Shown: positions 30,345 to 39,192 of the stretch, one piece after another
Position numbering within the stretch: position 1 is the first letter of the stretch
How the letters are laid out: each line of letters starts with the position of its first letter
Assembly: GCF_000427785.1 (NCBI RefSeq)
Contig: NZ_ATYR01000004.1
Location: forward strand, 214,072-278,071
Source: Massilia alkalitolerans DSM 17462
GTDB taxonomy: Bacteria > Pseudomonadota > Gammaproteobacteria > Burkholderiales > Burkholderiaceae_D
DNA: 64,000 nucleotides
Reading direction: 5' to 3'
Notes under the pieces: model-generated
What the model saw: only the letters and a program-made list of their open reading frames with translations
The model's database searches: none
What the model was told of the DNA's origin: nothing
Made by a program: the position numbers and the translations under genes

Positions 30345-30797
30345 ATGCCAACCGTCACGCTGTCCACCTATCTCCGCATCACGCGCGCCAGCGCCCTGTT
30401 CGATATCCTCATCGTCGCGCCCTTCGCCACGCCCTGGACCTTCCAGCTGCTGTACCCTCAGCTGGGCAAAGTCAATCTCTGGCTGGGCGGCGCGGCGCTG
30501 CCGCCCTTCGCCCAGCTGCATATCATGATCACCTGCCTGATGGGCAGCCTGGTGCTGCTGTGGTCCGTGCGGCGCTTGCTGGAACCGAGCCTGGCGCTGG
30601 GCCGCTACGACGGCGCCGGACGCTTCCTGTTCGCGACCTGGATGCTGTGGGCGCTGGCCCAGGGCGGGCTGCCGTTGGTCTGGCTGTTCCTGGCGCCGGA
30701 ACTGCTGTGGGGCGTGGCGCAATGGTGGCCGGTGGCGCCAGCGCGCACGGCCCAGCGCAGCAACGGGCCGGGCCTCAAGCTCGTGCATGCTTCCTAA
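30345..30797 (+). CDS. hypothetical small membrane protein
   Basis: A 150-residue protein with about four hydrophobic helices (roughly 13-32, 55-78, 90-110 and 115-130). CAGGAG lies just upstream of the ATG at 30345. I do not recognise the family. It follows the phoX terminator, so it has its own promoter. Its stop overlaps the end of the convergent argP gene by 4 bases. Confidence 0.6.
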   Translation: MPTVTLSTYLRITRASALFDILIVAPFATPWTFQLLYPQLGKVNLWLGGAALPPFAQLHIMITCLMGSLVLLWSVRRLLEPSLALGRYDGAGRFLFATWMLWALAQGGLPLVWLFLAPELLWGVAQWWPVAPARTAQRSNGPGLKLVHAS

Positions 30798-31687
30798 GGC
30801 AGCGGCAGCAGCACCGCGCGTGCGGTCTTCACCAGCGCCGCCCCCATGCGTTCGAGCCGGGGTGGCTGGATGCGCCAGGCGTGCCAGTAGAGCGGCACGT
30901 CCATGTGCAGCGTGGGCGCCAGGTCCACCAGGCTGCCGTCCTCCAGCATCGCACCGCACTGCTCCATGGGCAGCATGCCGTAGCCCATGCCGATCCGGAT
31001 CGCCGTCACGAACGGGTCGCTGGCCGGCACGTAGTGGAACGGATAGGAGCCCTCGGGCAGGCCGAAATGCTTCAGCAGGAAGGCCGACTGCAGCGAGTCC
31101 TTGCGGTCGAAGACCACCACCGGCGCGCGGCGCGCCGTCTCGCGGTTGAAGCCGTCGGCGAACCACTGCCGGGCGAAGCTGTTCGACGCGACCATCCGGT
31201 AGCGCATCTGGCCCAGCGGGCTCACGCTGCAGCCGTGCATCGGCATCGCCTCGCCCGATATGCACGCCACCACGCGGCCCTGCTCCAGCAGCGCAAAGGT
31301 ATGGCCCTGGTTGTCGAGCACGAATTCCACCAGCAGTTCTTCCTGCGCGAGGATGGGCGCCAGCACCGGCAGCAGCCAGGTCGCCAGGGTGTCGTTGTTG
31401 ACCGCGATCGACACCCGGGCCGGGCCCTCGTCCATGCCCATCTCGGCCAGGAACTCCGATTCCAGCAAGGTCGAGCGGCGCAGGTACTGCAGCAGGCGCG
31501 TGCCCGGCCCGGTCGGCCGGCAAGGGCGGCTGCGCACCAGCAGCGGCGTGCCGAAGTCCTGCTCCAGCGCCGAGATGCGCTGCGAGACGGCCGAGGGGCT
31601 GAGCGACAGCTGGACGGCCGCCGCTTCCAGGCTGCCGGTGTCGACGGCGGCGATGAAGGCCGCGCTGCGGCGGGGATCGATTTGCAT
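30794..31687 (-). CDS. argP: LysR-type regulator ArgP
   Basis: A 297-residue LysR regulator close to ArgP/IciA. The N-terminal HTH reads RRSAAFIAAVDTGSLEAAAV then LSPSAVSQRISALEQDFGTP. The effector domain spans about 90-290. ArgP activates the arginine/lysine exporter gene argO (lysE) in response to arginine or lysine. The divergent neighbour at 31782 is exactly such an exporter, which supports the assignment. The 94-bp gap between them contains a dyad at 31737-31754. Confidence 0.9.
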   Translation of the reverse strand: MQIDPRRSAAFIAAVDTGSLEAAAVQLSLSPSAVSQRISALEQDFGTPLLVRSRPCRPTGPGTRLLQYLRRSTLLESEFLAEMGMDEGPARVSIAVNNDTLATWLLPVLAPILAQEELLVEFVLDNQGHTFALLEQGRVVACISGEAMPMHGCSVSPLGQMRYRMVASNSFARQWFADGFNRETARRAPVVVFDRKDSLQSAFLLKHFGLPEGSYPFHYVPASDPFVTAIRIGMGYGMLPMEQCGAMLEDGSLVDLAPTLHMDVPLYWHAWRIQPPRLERMGAALVKTARAVLLPLP

Positions 31688-31736
31688 GGATCAGTTTTGC
31701 TTAACCAAGTTTAGAAATCATGAATATATTTGAATT

Positions 31737-31754
31737 TTGCTGTGCGGTAAGCAA
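31737..31754 (+). promoter_or_regulatory. LysR-type dyad, candidate ArgP operator
   Basis: TTGCT at 31737-31741 and AGCAA at 31750-31754 form a short inverted repeat in the argP-argO gap. This resembles the T-N11-A layout of LysR-type sites. It lies about 28 bp before the argO start, so it could overlap the promoter or leader. Confidence 0.35.
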
Positions 31755-31781
31755 ACATGGCGGTTTTCGTCGAGGTGCATC

Positions 31782-32399
31782 ATGTTTTTCCAACAGGTTT
31801 TCCTGCAGGGGCTGGGTTTGGGAGCCAGCCTGATCATGGCCATCGGTGCGCAGAATGCGCACGTGATCCGTACCGGCGTGCGCGGCCAGCACGTGCTGGC
31901 CACGGTCGCCGCCTGCATCGCGGTCGACGTGCTGCTGATCGGGCTCGGCATCGCGGGCCTGGGCGCGCTGGTGGAAGCCTCGCCCACGCTCATGGGGGTG
32001 GCGCGCTACGGCGGCGCCGCTTTCCTGGTCTGGTATGGCTGGCGCTGCTGGAAGAGCAGCCTGCGCGGCGGCGCGTCGCTCGCGGCGTCGCCCGACGAGA
32101 AGGCCCAGACCCTGGGCCGCGCCCTGGCCACCGTGCTGGCGCTGTCGCTGCTCAACCCGCACGTCTACCTCGATACCGTGGTGCTGCTGGGTGCGGTCGG
32201 CAGCAGCCTGGCCGGCGATGCGCGCCTGTCCTTTGCCCTCGGTGCGATGACGGCCTCGGTGCTGTGGTTCTCGGCGCTCGGCCTGGGCGCCCGGCGCTTC
32301 GCGACGGTGCTCGGCCGTCCGGCGGTATGGCGCGGAATCGAGGCCCTGACCGGCACCTTGATGCTGGTGCTGGCGTATCTGCTGGTACGCGGCGCATAA
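31782..32399 (+). CDS. argO: LysE/ArgO family amino-acid exporter
   Basis: A 205-residue membrane protein of the LysE family: MFFQQVFLQGLGLGASLIMA followed by IGAQNAHVIRTGVRGQH, the signature of the LysE/ArgO subgroup. Five to six hydrophobic helices are visible. LNPHVYLDTVVLLGAVG is the second conserved block. These carriers export lysine and arginine using the proton gradient. GAGGTG precedes the ATG at 31782. Divergence from argP makes this the cognate target. Confidence 0.93.
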   Translation: MFFQQVFLQGLGLGASLIMAIGAQNAHVIRTGVRGQHVLATVAACIAVDVLLIGLGIAGLGALVEASPTLMGVARYGGAAFLVWYGWRCWKSSLRGGASLAASPDEKAQTLGRALATVLALSLLNPHVYLDTVVLLGAVGSSLAGDARLSFALGAMTASVLWFSALGLGARRFATVLGRPAVWRGIEALTGTLMLVLAYLLVRGA

Positions 32400-32452
32400 G
32401 CGCGCGGCTCTCGCTATACTCATGATGACACCTTGACTACGGAGCCGCCATC

Positions 32453-33514
32453 ATGAGCCACGACCTGCTGTCGAAGCTGGACATCCGCTACCCCATCATC
32501 CAGGCCCCCATGGCGGGCGTCTCCACCCCGGCGCTGGCCGCCGCCGTCTCGGAAGCGGGCGGGCTCGGCTCGATCGCCCTGGGCACCTCGACCGTGCAGG
32601 CGGCGCGCGCCGCCATCGCGGCAGTGCGCGAGAAGACCGCCCGGCCGTTCAACGCCAACGTGTTCACCCATGCGCCGGCCCAGGCCGACCCGGCGCGCGA
32701 AGCCGCCTGGCTGGCCTGGCTGCGCCCGCATTTCGCACAGTTCGGCGCCGAGCCTCCTGCCGCGCTGTCGGAAATCTACCGCAGCTTCCTGGCGGACGAG
32801 GCGATGCTCGAGCTGCTGCTGGAAACGCGCCCGGCCGTGGTCAGCTTCCATTTCGGCCTGCCGCCGCAGGACTGGATCGACGCGCTGAAGGCCGCCGGCA
32901 TCGTCCTGTTCACCACCGCGACTTCGCTGGACGAGGCGCAGCGGATCGAGGCGGCCGGGATCGACGTGATCGTCGCCCAGGGCATCGAAGCGGGCGGACA
33001 CCGCGGCATCTTCGATCCTTCCGCACCCGACCCGGCCTTGCCCACCTTCGAGCTGCTGGAACAGCTGCGCGACAAGCTCGCGCTGCCGCTGGTCGCGGCC
33101 GGCGGCATCATGGACGGCAAACAGATCCGCACCGCCTTCTATCACGGCGCCAGCGCGGTCCAGATGGGCAGCGCCTTCATCGCCTGTCCCGAGTCCTCGG
33201 CCCCGCCGCACCACCGCGCGCTGATCGCGCAGGGCAGCGGTCTGCAGACCGAACTCACGGCCGTGATCTCCGGCCGGCCGGCGCGCGGCATCGTCAACCG
33301 CTTGTTCCTCGAGGTCGGGGCCGACGGCCATCCGCCGCTGCCGGACTATCCGATCGCCTACGACGCCGCCAAGGCCCTGCATGCGGCCGCATCCAGCAAA
33401 GGCAGCCAGGATTACTCGGTCAACTGGGGCGGCACCAACTTCGCCCAGGCGCGCGCCATGCCGGCGGGCGAACTGGTCGCCACCCTGGCGGCGGAAATGA
33501 ACGAGGAAGCCTAG
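32453..33514 (+). CDS. nitronate monooxygenase-like flavoenzyme
   Basis: A 353-residue TIM-barrel FMN protein of the nitronate monooxygenase / 2-nitropropane dioxygenase family. Key segments are PIIQAPMAGVSTPALAAAVS at the start, AQGIEAGGHRG in the middle, and AAGGIMDGKQI then GASAVQMGSAFI for phosphate binding. Family members oxidise nitronates or act as NADH:quinone reductases; the exact substrate is not visible. It lies 53 bp after argO. Its stop overlaps the convergent LysR gene by 4 bases. Confidence 0.9.
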   Translation: MSHDLLSKLDIRYPIIQAPMAGVSTPALAAAVSEAGGLGSIALGTSTVQAARAAIAAVREKTARPFNANVFTHAPAQADPAREAAWLAWLRPHFAQFGAEPPAALSEIYRSFLADEAMLELLLETRPAVVSFHFGLPPQDWIDALKAAGIVLFTTATSLDEAQRIEAAGIDVIVAQGIEAGGHRGIFDPSAPDPALPTFELLEQLRDKLALPLVAAGGIMDGKQIRTAFYHGASAVQMGSAFIACPESSAPPHHRALIAQGSGLQTELTAVISGRPARGIVNRLFLEVGADGHPPLPDYPIAYDAAKALHAAASSKGSQDYSVNWGGTNFAQARAMPAGELVATLAAEMNEEA

Positions 33515-34416
33515 GCGTCGCGCGCCAGCGGGCGGCAGCGTTCTTCGACCAGGGCATGCAACAGCTTCACCGCGGGCGAGAACTGCCTGCGGTGCGGGCA
33601 GACCAGGTGCAGCGGGGTGGGCTCGCCCGGCAGCTCCGGCAGCAGCACTTCCAGCCGCTTCTCCGCCACGTCCTGGCTGACGTCGAGCCAGGATTTGTAG
33701 GCGATGCCCTCGCCGGCCAGCGCCCAGCGCCGCACCACCTCGGCATCGTCGCTCACCAGCCGCCCCGACACCTGCACCAGCCGCGCGCCTTCCGCGGTCG
33801 GGAAGGACCAGCGGTCGTAGGTGCGGCCGCGCAGCCGGTATTGCAGGCAGTTGTGATCCGCCAGCGCGTCGAGCGAGCCCGGGGCGCCGTACTGGGCGAG
33901 GTAGGCGGGCGAGGCCACCAGCACGCGGCGGTTAGTGGGCGCGACCGGCAGGGCGACGTAGCTGGCGTCATCGATCTGCCCGTAGCGCAGGGCGATGTCG
34001 ACCGGGTCGCGGAACACGTCCGCCACCTGGTCCGACACCAGGAGCTGGATGTCGAGCCCCGGATGGGCGCGGCGAAATTCCGAGATCCAGGGCAGCAGCA
34101 GATTGCGCCCGAAGTCCGAGGGGGCCGCGATCTGCAGGGTGCCGGTCAGGCAGTTGGCGTCGCCCCGGAGGCCGTCGTGACCCTCGCGCAGGGCATCCAG
34201 CGCGTCCTGCGCGAAGGGCAGGTAGCGCTTGCCTTCCTCGGTCAGGCGTAGACTGCGGGTGGAGCGCGCGAACAGCCGGATGTCGAGCTCGCGCTCCAGG
34301 CGCCCGATCGCCGCGCTGGCCTGCCCGGGCAGCAGGTTGACTTCGCGCGCGGCCTTCGAAAAGCTGCCCAGGGCCGCGGTACGGACGAACAGCGCCAGGT
34401 CATCCAGCCTGATCAT
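33511..34416 (-). CDS. LysR family transcriptional regulator
   Basis: A 301-residue LysR regulator. The HTH region reads MIRLDDLALFVRTAALGSFS and continues KAAREVNLLPGQASAAIGRL. The effector domain (about 90-290) is of the CrgA/DmlR-like type, with VDIALRYGQIDDASYVALP. It is divergent from a zinc-type quinone oxidoreductase and nfsB, so these are its likely targets. The 102-bp gap between them has no strong dyad that I can point to. Confidence 0.92.
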   Translation of the reverse strand: MIRLDDLALFVRTAALGSFSKAAREVNLLPGQASAAIGRLERELDIRLFARSTRSLRLTEEGKRYLPFAQDALDALREGHDGLRGDANCLTGTLQIAAPSDFGRNLLLPWISEFRRAHPGLDIQLLVSDQVADVFRDPVDIALRYGQIDDASYVALPVAPTNRRVLVASPAYLAQYGAPGSLDALADHNCLQYRLRGRTYDRWSFPTAEGARLVQVSGRLVSDDAEVVRRWALAGEGIAYKSWLDVSQDVAEKRLEVLLPELPGEPTPLHLVCPHRRQFSPAVKLLHALVEERCRPLARDA

Positions 34417-34518
34417 TTTCTCTCCAGCTGTGAAAGTGAAATCGCTCCAGCCGGGTTTTTCATCTCCGGCCTGCTACATAGAATCGTCATTGACCTCAAA
34501 ACTTACCGGAGATTCAAC

Positions 34519-35526
34519 ATGAAAGCAGTAGTGTATACCCAGCATGGCTTGCCCATCAGCGACCCCCAGTCCCTGCAGGAGATCGAGCTGCCGATGCCGC
34601 TGGCCGGTCCGCACGACCTGCTGGTGGAAGTACGCGCCGTCTCCGTCAATCCGGTCGATACCAAGATCCGCCTGGGCAGCCCGGTCACCGAACCGCGCGT
34701 GCTGGGCTGGGACGCCAGCGGCATCGTGCGCGGCGTCGGCAGCGCCGTCAGCCTGTTCAAGGAAGGCGACGAAGTGTTCTACGCCGGCTCGCTGCTGCGT
34801 CCCGGTTCGAACAGCCAGTTCCAGGCCGTGGACGAGCGCATTGTCGGCCGCAAGCCGGCAACGCTCGATTTCGCCCAGTCGGCCGCCCTGCCCCTGACCG
34901 CGATCACGGCCTGGGAGCTGCTGTTCGACCGCCTGCGCATCGCCGAGGGCGGCGGTGGCGGGAAGTCGCTGCTGGTGATCGGCGCGGCCGGCGGAGTCGG
35001 CTCGATCCTGTTACAGTTGGCACGCAAGCTCACCGGGCTCACCGTGATCGGCACCGCCTCGCGCGAGGAAACCCGCAACTGGGTGCGCGAGCTCGGCGCC
35101 CACCACGTCATCGACCACGCGCAGCCATTGCGTCCGCAGCTCGAAGCGCTGGGCTTCCCGGCGGTGGACATCGTCATCAGCCTGACGCACACCGACAAGC
35201 ACTATCCCGCCATCGTCGACGTGCTGGCGCCGCAGGGGCAGTTCGCGCTGATCGACGACCCGGCCAGCCTGGACGCGGTGCCGCTCAAGCGCAAGTCGAT
35301 CTCGCTGCACTGGGAGCTGATGTTCACGCGCTCGATGTTCGAGACGGACGACATGATCAAGCAGCACAAGCTCCTGAACCTCGTCGCGCAGATGGTCGAC
35401 GAGGGCAGCCTGCGCACCACGCTCGGCGAGCATTACGGCAGCATCTCGGCGCAGAACCTGCGCCGCGCGCATGCCCTGATCGAGAGCGGCCGCGCGGTCG
35501 GCAAGATCGTGCTCGAACATTTTTAA
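34519..35526 (+). CDS. zinc-type alcohol dehydrogenase / quinone oxidoreductase family protein
   Basis: A 335-residue MDR-superfamily protein with an N-terminal GroES-like domain (VSVNPVDTKIRLG) and a Rossmann domain with VIGAAGGVGSILLQLA. It belongs to the ZADH family found with nitroreductases (YhdH/zeta-crystallin-like). The catalytic zinc ligands of true alcohol dehydrogenases are absent, so NADPH-dependent reduction of quinones or enones is more likely. nfsB starts 31 bp downstream, suggesting a two-gene reductase operon under the divergent LysR regulator. Confidence 0.88.
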   Translation: MKAVVYTQHGLPISDPQSLQEIELPMPLAGPHDLLVEVRAVSVNPVDTKIRLGSPVTEPRVLGWDASGIVRGVGSAVSLFKEGDEVFYAGSLLRPGSNSQFQAVDERIVGRKPATLDFAQSAALPLTAITAWELLFDRLRIAEGGGGGKSLLVIGAAGGVGSILLQLARKLTGLTVIGTASREETRNWVRELGAHHVIDHAQPLRPQLEALGFPAVDIVISLTHTDKHYPAIVDVLAPQGQFALIDDPASLDAVPLKRKSISLHWELMFTRSMFETDDMIKQHKLLNLVAQMVDEGSLRTTLGEHYGSISAQNLRRAHALIESGRAVGKIVLEHF

Positions 35527-35557
35527 GTCAATGTAACAAGCTAAGGAAACGAACAAG

Positions 35558-36211
35558 ATGGATATTCTCGCAACCGCCCGCAAGCGTCACACAGCCAAGG
35601 CCTACGACAGCGAACGCCGCGTCCCCGAAGAACTCATGCAGCAGGTCTACAGCCTGCTGCGCCACAGCCCCTCGTCGGTGAACTCGCAGCCCTGGCACTT
35701 CATCGTCGCCAACACCCCCGAGGGCAAGGCGCGGGTGGCCAAGGCGGCGCAGGGCGGCTATGGCTACAACGCGGCGAAGATCCTCGATGCCTCGCACGTG
35801 ATCGTGTTCTGCTCGCGCATCGACATGGACGACGCCCACCTGGAGCGCCTGCTGGCGCAGGAAGCGCGCGACGGGCGCTTCCGCGACGATGCGGCGCGTG
35901 CGGGCCAGGACGCGGGCCGGCGCGGCTATGTGCGCACCCACCGCTACATCACGCGCGACCTGCCGCAGTGGCTGGAAAAGCAGGTCTACCTGGCGCTGGG
36001 TACCGCCCTGCTGGGCGCGGCTTCGCTCGGCATCGACGCCACGCCGATGGAAGGCTTCGACCAGAAGATCCTGGACGAGGAATTCGGCCTGCACGAGCAG
36101 GGCCTGGCCAGCGTGGTGCTGGCCAGCTTCGGCTACAGCTCGAGCGCCGACTTCAATGCCGGCCTGCCGAAGTCGCGCCTGCCGGAAGAGCTGACCTTCA
36201 CTTTCGTGTGA
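35558..36211 (+). CDS. nfsB: oxygen-insensitive NAD(P)H nitroreductase NfsB
   Basis: A 217-residue FMN enzyme. MDILATARKRHTAKAYD and SPSSVNSQPWHFIVA are the FMN-binding start and the SSxNxQPW motif of NfsB/FMN-dependent dihydropteridine reductase. The C-terminal MEGFDQKILDEEFGL is also conserved. It reduces nitroaromatics and quinones with two-electron transfer. AAGGAAACG precedes the ATG. Its end overlaps by 14 bases the end of the convergent DUF6624 gene. Confidence 0.94.
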   Translation: MDILATARKRHTAKAYDSERRVPEELMQQVYSLLRHSPSSVNSQPWHFIVANTPEGKARVAKAAQGGYGYNAAKILDASHVIVFCSRIDMDDAHLERLLAQEARDGRFRDDAARAGQDAGRRGYVRTHRYITRDLPQWLEKQVYLALGTALLGAASLGIDATPMEGFDQKILDEEFGLHEQGLASVVLASFGYSSSADFNAGLPKSRLPEELTFTFV

Positions 36212-36860
36212 TGAGCGCCGGCGGCCCGTAGTGGTAATCCGCAGGATCCCGCGGCGGGACCGGGCAACGCTGCATCTCCAGCACCGCGCGCCGGTAGGCC
36301 TCCAGCGGCGCCATCCCGAGCCGCGCGCGGCGCGCCTCGACCTGCGCCCGGTCGTCCATGCGGTCGAACGCGAGGGCGCAGTAAATCCCGGTCGGGGCCG
36401 ACAGCTGCGTCCCGTAATGCTGCGGGCGCTTCTCCATGACCGCGATGCGGTCGTACAGGTAGGCGAAGGACTCGTCCAGGCCGTCGCCGCCCGCGCTGGC
36501 GGCCTGCTCGACCAGGGCCAGCGCCTGCTTCTGGAAAGGCAGGTCGCGTTCTGCCTGCTGGACCACCACCCAGGCATCCTTGACTGCTCCTGCGCCATGC
36601 GTGGCCGCCGATGGCCAGCCACAGCGCGCCATCAGGGCCTTCAGGCGCTGCGTGTTGGTGCGGTCGACCAGCTCGACGTGCTGCAAGAGTTTCTGCTGAA
36701 CGGGGCTCTCGGGGGCGAGGTAGTCGATGCGCTTGCGCAGTGCCTGGCCGGCCTCTTTCATGACCGCGAGTTCGCCGGCCAGCCCGCCGCAGGATTCGTC
36801 GGCCTGGGCGGACAACGGCAAGGCCAGGCAGGCGGCGAGCAGAGTGGCAGTCAGGCGCAT
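36198..36860 (-). CDS. DUF6624 family exported protein
   Basis: A 220-residue protein with a classic signal peptide (MRLTATLLAACLALPLSAQA, cleavage likely before DE). The mature part has the DUF6624 pattern: GWPSAATHGAGAVKDAWVVV, QQAERDLPFQKQAL, YLYDRIAVMEKRPQHYGTQL and RARLGMAPLEAY. The function is unknown. It is probably periplasmic. It stands alone, convergent to nfsB and divergent from the histidine phosphatase gene. Confidence 0.85.
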   Translation of the reverse strand: MRLTATLLAACLALPLSAQADESCGGLAGELAVMKEAGQALRKRIDYLAPESPVQQKLLQHVELVDRTNTQRLKALMARCGWPSAATHGAGAVKDAWVVVQQAERDLPFQKQALALVEQAASAGGDGLDESFAYLYDRIAVMEKRPQHYGTQLSAPTGIYCALAFDRMDDRAQVEARRARLGMAPLEAYRRAVLEMQRCPVPPRDPADYHYGPPALITRK

Positions 36861-37018
36861 CGTGTTCTCCAGTTCATCGTCGAACCAGTGTAGCGGGAGG
36901 CTCCGCTAGCGTCCATGCGAGGCGCATGGCGATGCCGCATCCCTGCTTGCCCCGCAGCCGTACGCTCGTCCATGTGCCGGGGCAGGATAATGCCCACAGC
37001 CGATCCGAGGGGACAAGC

Positions 37019-37597
37019 ATGCTGCGACGACGCTTCCTGGCAATATCTGCCCTGCTGGCCAGCGGCCGCCTGGCTGCGGCCGAGCGCGACTTCTGGCAGC
37101 GCCTGCAGGAGGGCGGCTACGTGCTGCTGATCCGCCATGCCGCCACCCATCCCGGCATCGGCGATCCGCCCGGCTTCCGGCTGGCCGTGTGCAGCACCCA
37201 GCGCAACCTGTCGGACCAGGGCAGGCGCGACGCACGCACGATTGGCGTCGCCTTCCGCGAACGCGGCATCCCGCTCGGGCCGGTGCTGTCGAGCCGCTGG
37301 TGCCGCTGCCTCGACACCGCCCGCCTGGCCTTCGGCCGGGTGGAAGAAGCGCCGATGCTTGATTCCCTGTTCCGCGACAGCGAGGCCGCGGCACGCGCCA
37401 AGACCCGCGAAGTGCTGGACCGGGCCGCTGCATGGCGTGGAAACAAGGCCAACCTGGTGCTGGTCACGCACGACGTCAACATCCGCGCGCTGGTGAACGA
37501 ATATGTGGCGCAGGGCGAGATCGTGGTGGCGCGGCCGGGACCGGACCGGCTGGAAGTCGTGGGTCGGCTGGGTGCACAAGATTTGGGCGTACAATAA
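37019..37597 (+). CDS. exported histidine phosphatase family protein
   Basis: A 192-residue protein with an N-terminal hydrophobic segment (LAISALLASGRLAAA), so probably exported. The phosphohistidine motif is RHA at 39-41 (VLLIRHAATHPGIG). The second catalytic His is in LVLVTHDVNIRAL near residue 160. GAGGGG lies 8 bases before the ATG at 37019; the open frame extends 31 codons upstream without family similarity. Branch members dephosphorylate diverse substrates, so the target is unknown. DUF6152 and DUF6644 genes follow closely. Confidence 0.88.
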   Translation: MLRRRFLAISALLASGRLAAAERDFWQRLQEGGYVLLIRHAATHPGIGDPPGFRLAVCSTQRNLSDQGRRDARTIGVAFRERGIPLGPVLSSRWCRCLDTARLAFGRVEEAPMLDSLFRDSEAAARAKTREVLDRAAAWRGNKANLVLVTHDVNIRALVNEYVAQGEIVVARPGPDRLEVVGRLGAQDLGVQ

Positions 37598-37626
37598 TTT
37601 GCCTTTTCCTTGACGGGAGACTGTCC

Positions 37627-37965
37627 ATGAAACGCTGGTTTTTACTCGCTGCACTGGTCGCCACCACCGCTTCCGCCCACCATGGCTGGAGCGAATACAA
37701 CGCCGACAAGCCGCTCACCCTGTCCGGCACCATCGAGGAGTCGGGATACATGCAGCCGCACGGCTTCGTGCGCCTCAAGACCGCCGACAAGACCTGGCTG
37801 GTGGTGCTGGCGCCGCCGGGACGCATGGAAAACCGCGGCTTGCCGAAGGAAAACCTGGCAGTGGGGGGCCAGGCCACGGTTGTTGGTTATCCACACCGCA
37901 GCAAGGCCACCGAGCTGCGCGCCGAACGCATTACCATCAAGGACAAGACCACGGAGCTGCGCTGA
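37627..37965 (+). CDS. DUF6152 family exported protein
   Basis: A 112-residue protein with a signal peptide ending at TTASA, followed by HHGWSEYNADKPLTLSGTI, the N-terminal His-His-Gly signature of DUF6152. The small beta-rich domain ends in TELRAERITI. The conserved histidines may bind metal after signal removal, but this is inference. The stop codon overlaps the ATG of the DUF6644 membrane gene by one base (TGATG), so they are translated together. Confidence 0.88.
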   Translation: MKRWFLLAALVATTASAHHGWSEYNADKPLTLSGTIEESGYMQPHGFVRLKTADKTWLVVLAPPGRMENRGLPKENLAVGGQATVVGYPHRSKATELRAERITIKDKTTELR

Positions 37966-38441
37966 TGCTGCAAGACGCGGCGAGCTTCGCCGCGTCCTTG
38001 CCGCTGGCGCAGGCCCTGCGCGAAGGCGCCTGGCTGTACCCGGCCGTCGAGACGCTCCACATCATCGGTTTCACCGTGCTGGTGGGCGCGGCGGCGATGT
38101 TCGACCTGCGCGTGCTCGGCTTCGGCCGCCAGCTGCCGGTCAGGGCGCTGGCGCGCCACCTGCTGCCCTGGTCGGCCGGCAGCATGCTGCTGGTGGTCCC
38201 CACCGGCCTGCTGCTGTTCGTGGCCGATCCGCTGGCCCTGCTGGCCAACCGCGTGTTCCTGCTCAAGCTCGGTCTGATGGTCCTGGCCGGTCTGAATGCG
38301 CTCGCCTTCCACGCCGGACCCTACCGCCGGGCGGAGGCCTGGCCGGACCGGGCGCCGCCACGGGCCATGCTGCATGCCCTGCTCTCGCTGGCTCTGTGGT
38401 TCGGCGTGATCGCCTGCGGACGCCTGCTGGCCTATTTCTAG
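37965..38441 (+). CDS. DUF6644 family membrane protein
   Basis: A 158-residue protein with about four membrane helices. YPAVETLHIIGFTVLVGAAA contains a His within the first helix, and LVVPTGLLLFVADPLALLAN and FLLKLGLMVLAGLNALAFH follow. This matches DUF6644. The histidines in helices are reminiscent of haem- or copper-handling membrane proteins, but no function is known. Coupled to DUF6152 through TGATG; the two are often neighbours in Burkholderiales. Confidence 0.85.
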   Translation: MLQDAASFAASLPLAQALREGAWLYPAVETLHIIGFTVLVGAAAMFDLRVLGFGRQLPVRALARHLLPWSAGSMLLVVPTGLLLFVADPLALLANRVFLLKLGLMVLAGLNALAFHAGPYRRAEAWPDRAPPRAMLHALLSLALWFGVIACGRLLAYF

Positions 38442-38465
38442 TAGTTGCACTATGCTGGACGGATC

Positions 38466-39149
38466 ATGTGCGTCAACTACCATACCCCCACCCGTGAACA
38501 GTTCGGCACGCTCGGCGCCTTCAGCGAGCTGCCGGCCGACTGGCGCTGGCCCGACGAAGTCTGGAAGGACTACAGCGCGCCGATCGTGCGCCGCGGCCGC
38601 GACGGCAGCCCTGAAGTCTGCCTGGCCAGTTACGGCATGGTGCCGCGCCGTCACATCCCGCCTGGGGTGAAACCCTTCGACACCATGAACGCACGCGCAG
38701 AATCGCTGGGCGAGCGGCGCTCCTTCGCCCCCGCCTGGCGCCGCCTGCAGCTGTGCGCGGTGCCGATGAGCTGGTTCTACGAGCCCTGCTACGAAAGCGG
38801 CCGCGCGCTGCGCCATGCGATCGGCATGCACGACGACAGCCCCTTCCTTGTTGCCGGCCTGTGGCGCGAGTGGACCGAGGCCGACGGCCGGGTCGAGTCC
38901 TCGTTCACCCAGATCACGATCAACGCCGACGAGCACCCCTTGATGTCGCGCATGCACAAGTCGGGCGACGAGAAGCGCTCGCTGGTCGTGGTCAGGCCGG
39001 AAGAACTCGAGGACTGGCTGGCCTGCCGCGACGTGGATACGGCGCGCAGTTTTCTCCGCCACTATCCGGCGGCAGGCATGAAGACCTGGGCGGCGCCGCA
39101 GACGGTCAAAAAACCCCCGGAGCCCTCGCCGAACCTGTCGCTGTTCTAG
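38466..39149 (+). CDS. SRAP family protein (SOS response-associated peptidase, YedK-like)
   Basis: A 227-residue protein beginning MCVNYHTPT. Met removal exposes Cys2, which in YedK/HMCES forms a thiazolidine crosslink with abasic sites in single-stranded DNA. NARAESLGERRSF is the conserved Asn-Ala-Arg-Ala-Glu block. A Glu sits in the region of the usual W-x-E catalytic position, and the His is at DEHPLMSRMHK. The start is fixed at 38466 because the catalytic Cys must be residue 2. It protects DNA during replication. Confidence 0.92.
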   Translation: MCVNYHTPTREQFGTLGAFSELPADWRWPDEVWKDYSAPIVRRGRDGSPEVCLASYGMVPRRHIPPGVKPFDTMNARAESLGERRSFAPAWRRLQLCAVPMSWFYEPCYESGRALRHAIGMHDDSPFLVAGLWREWTEADGRVESSFTQITINADEHPLMSRMHKSGDEKRSLVVVRPEELEDWLACRDVDTARSFLRHYPAAGMKTWAAPQTVKKPPEPSPNLSLF

Positions 39150-39192
39150 CGCTCCGGCGCGCACCCCATGATCATGCTAGAGTTTCAGCATC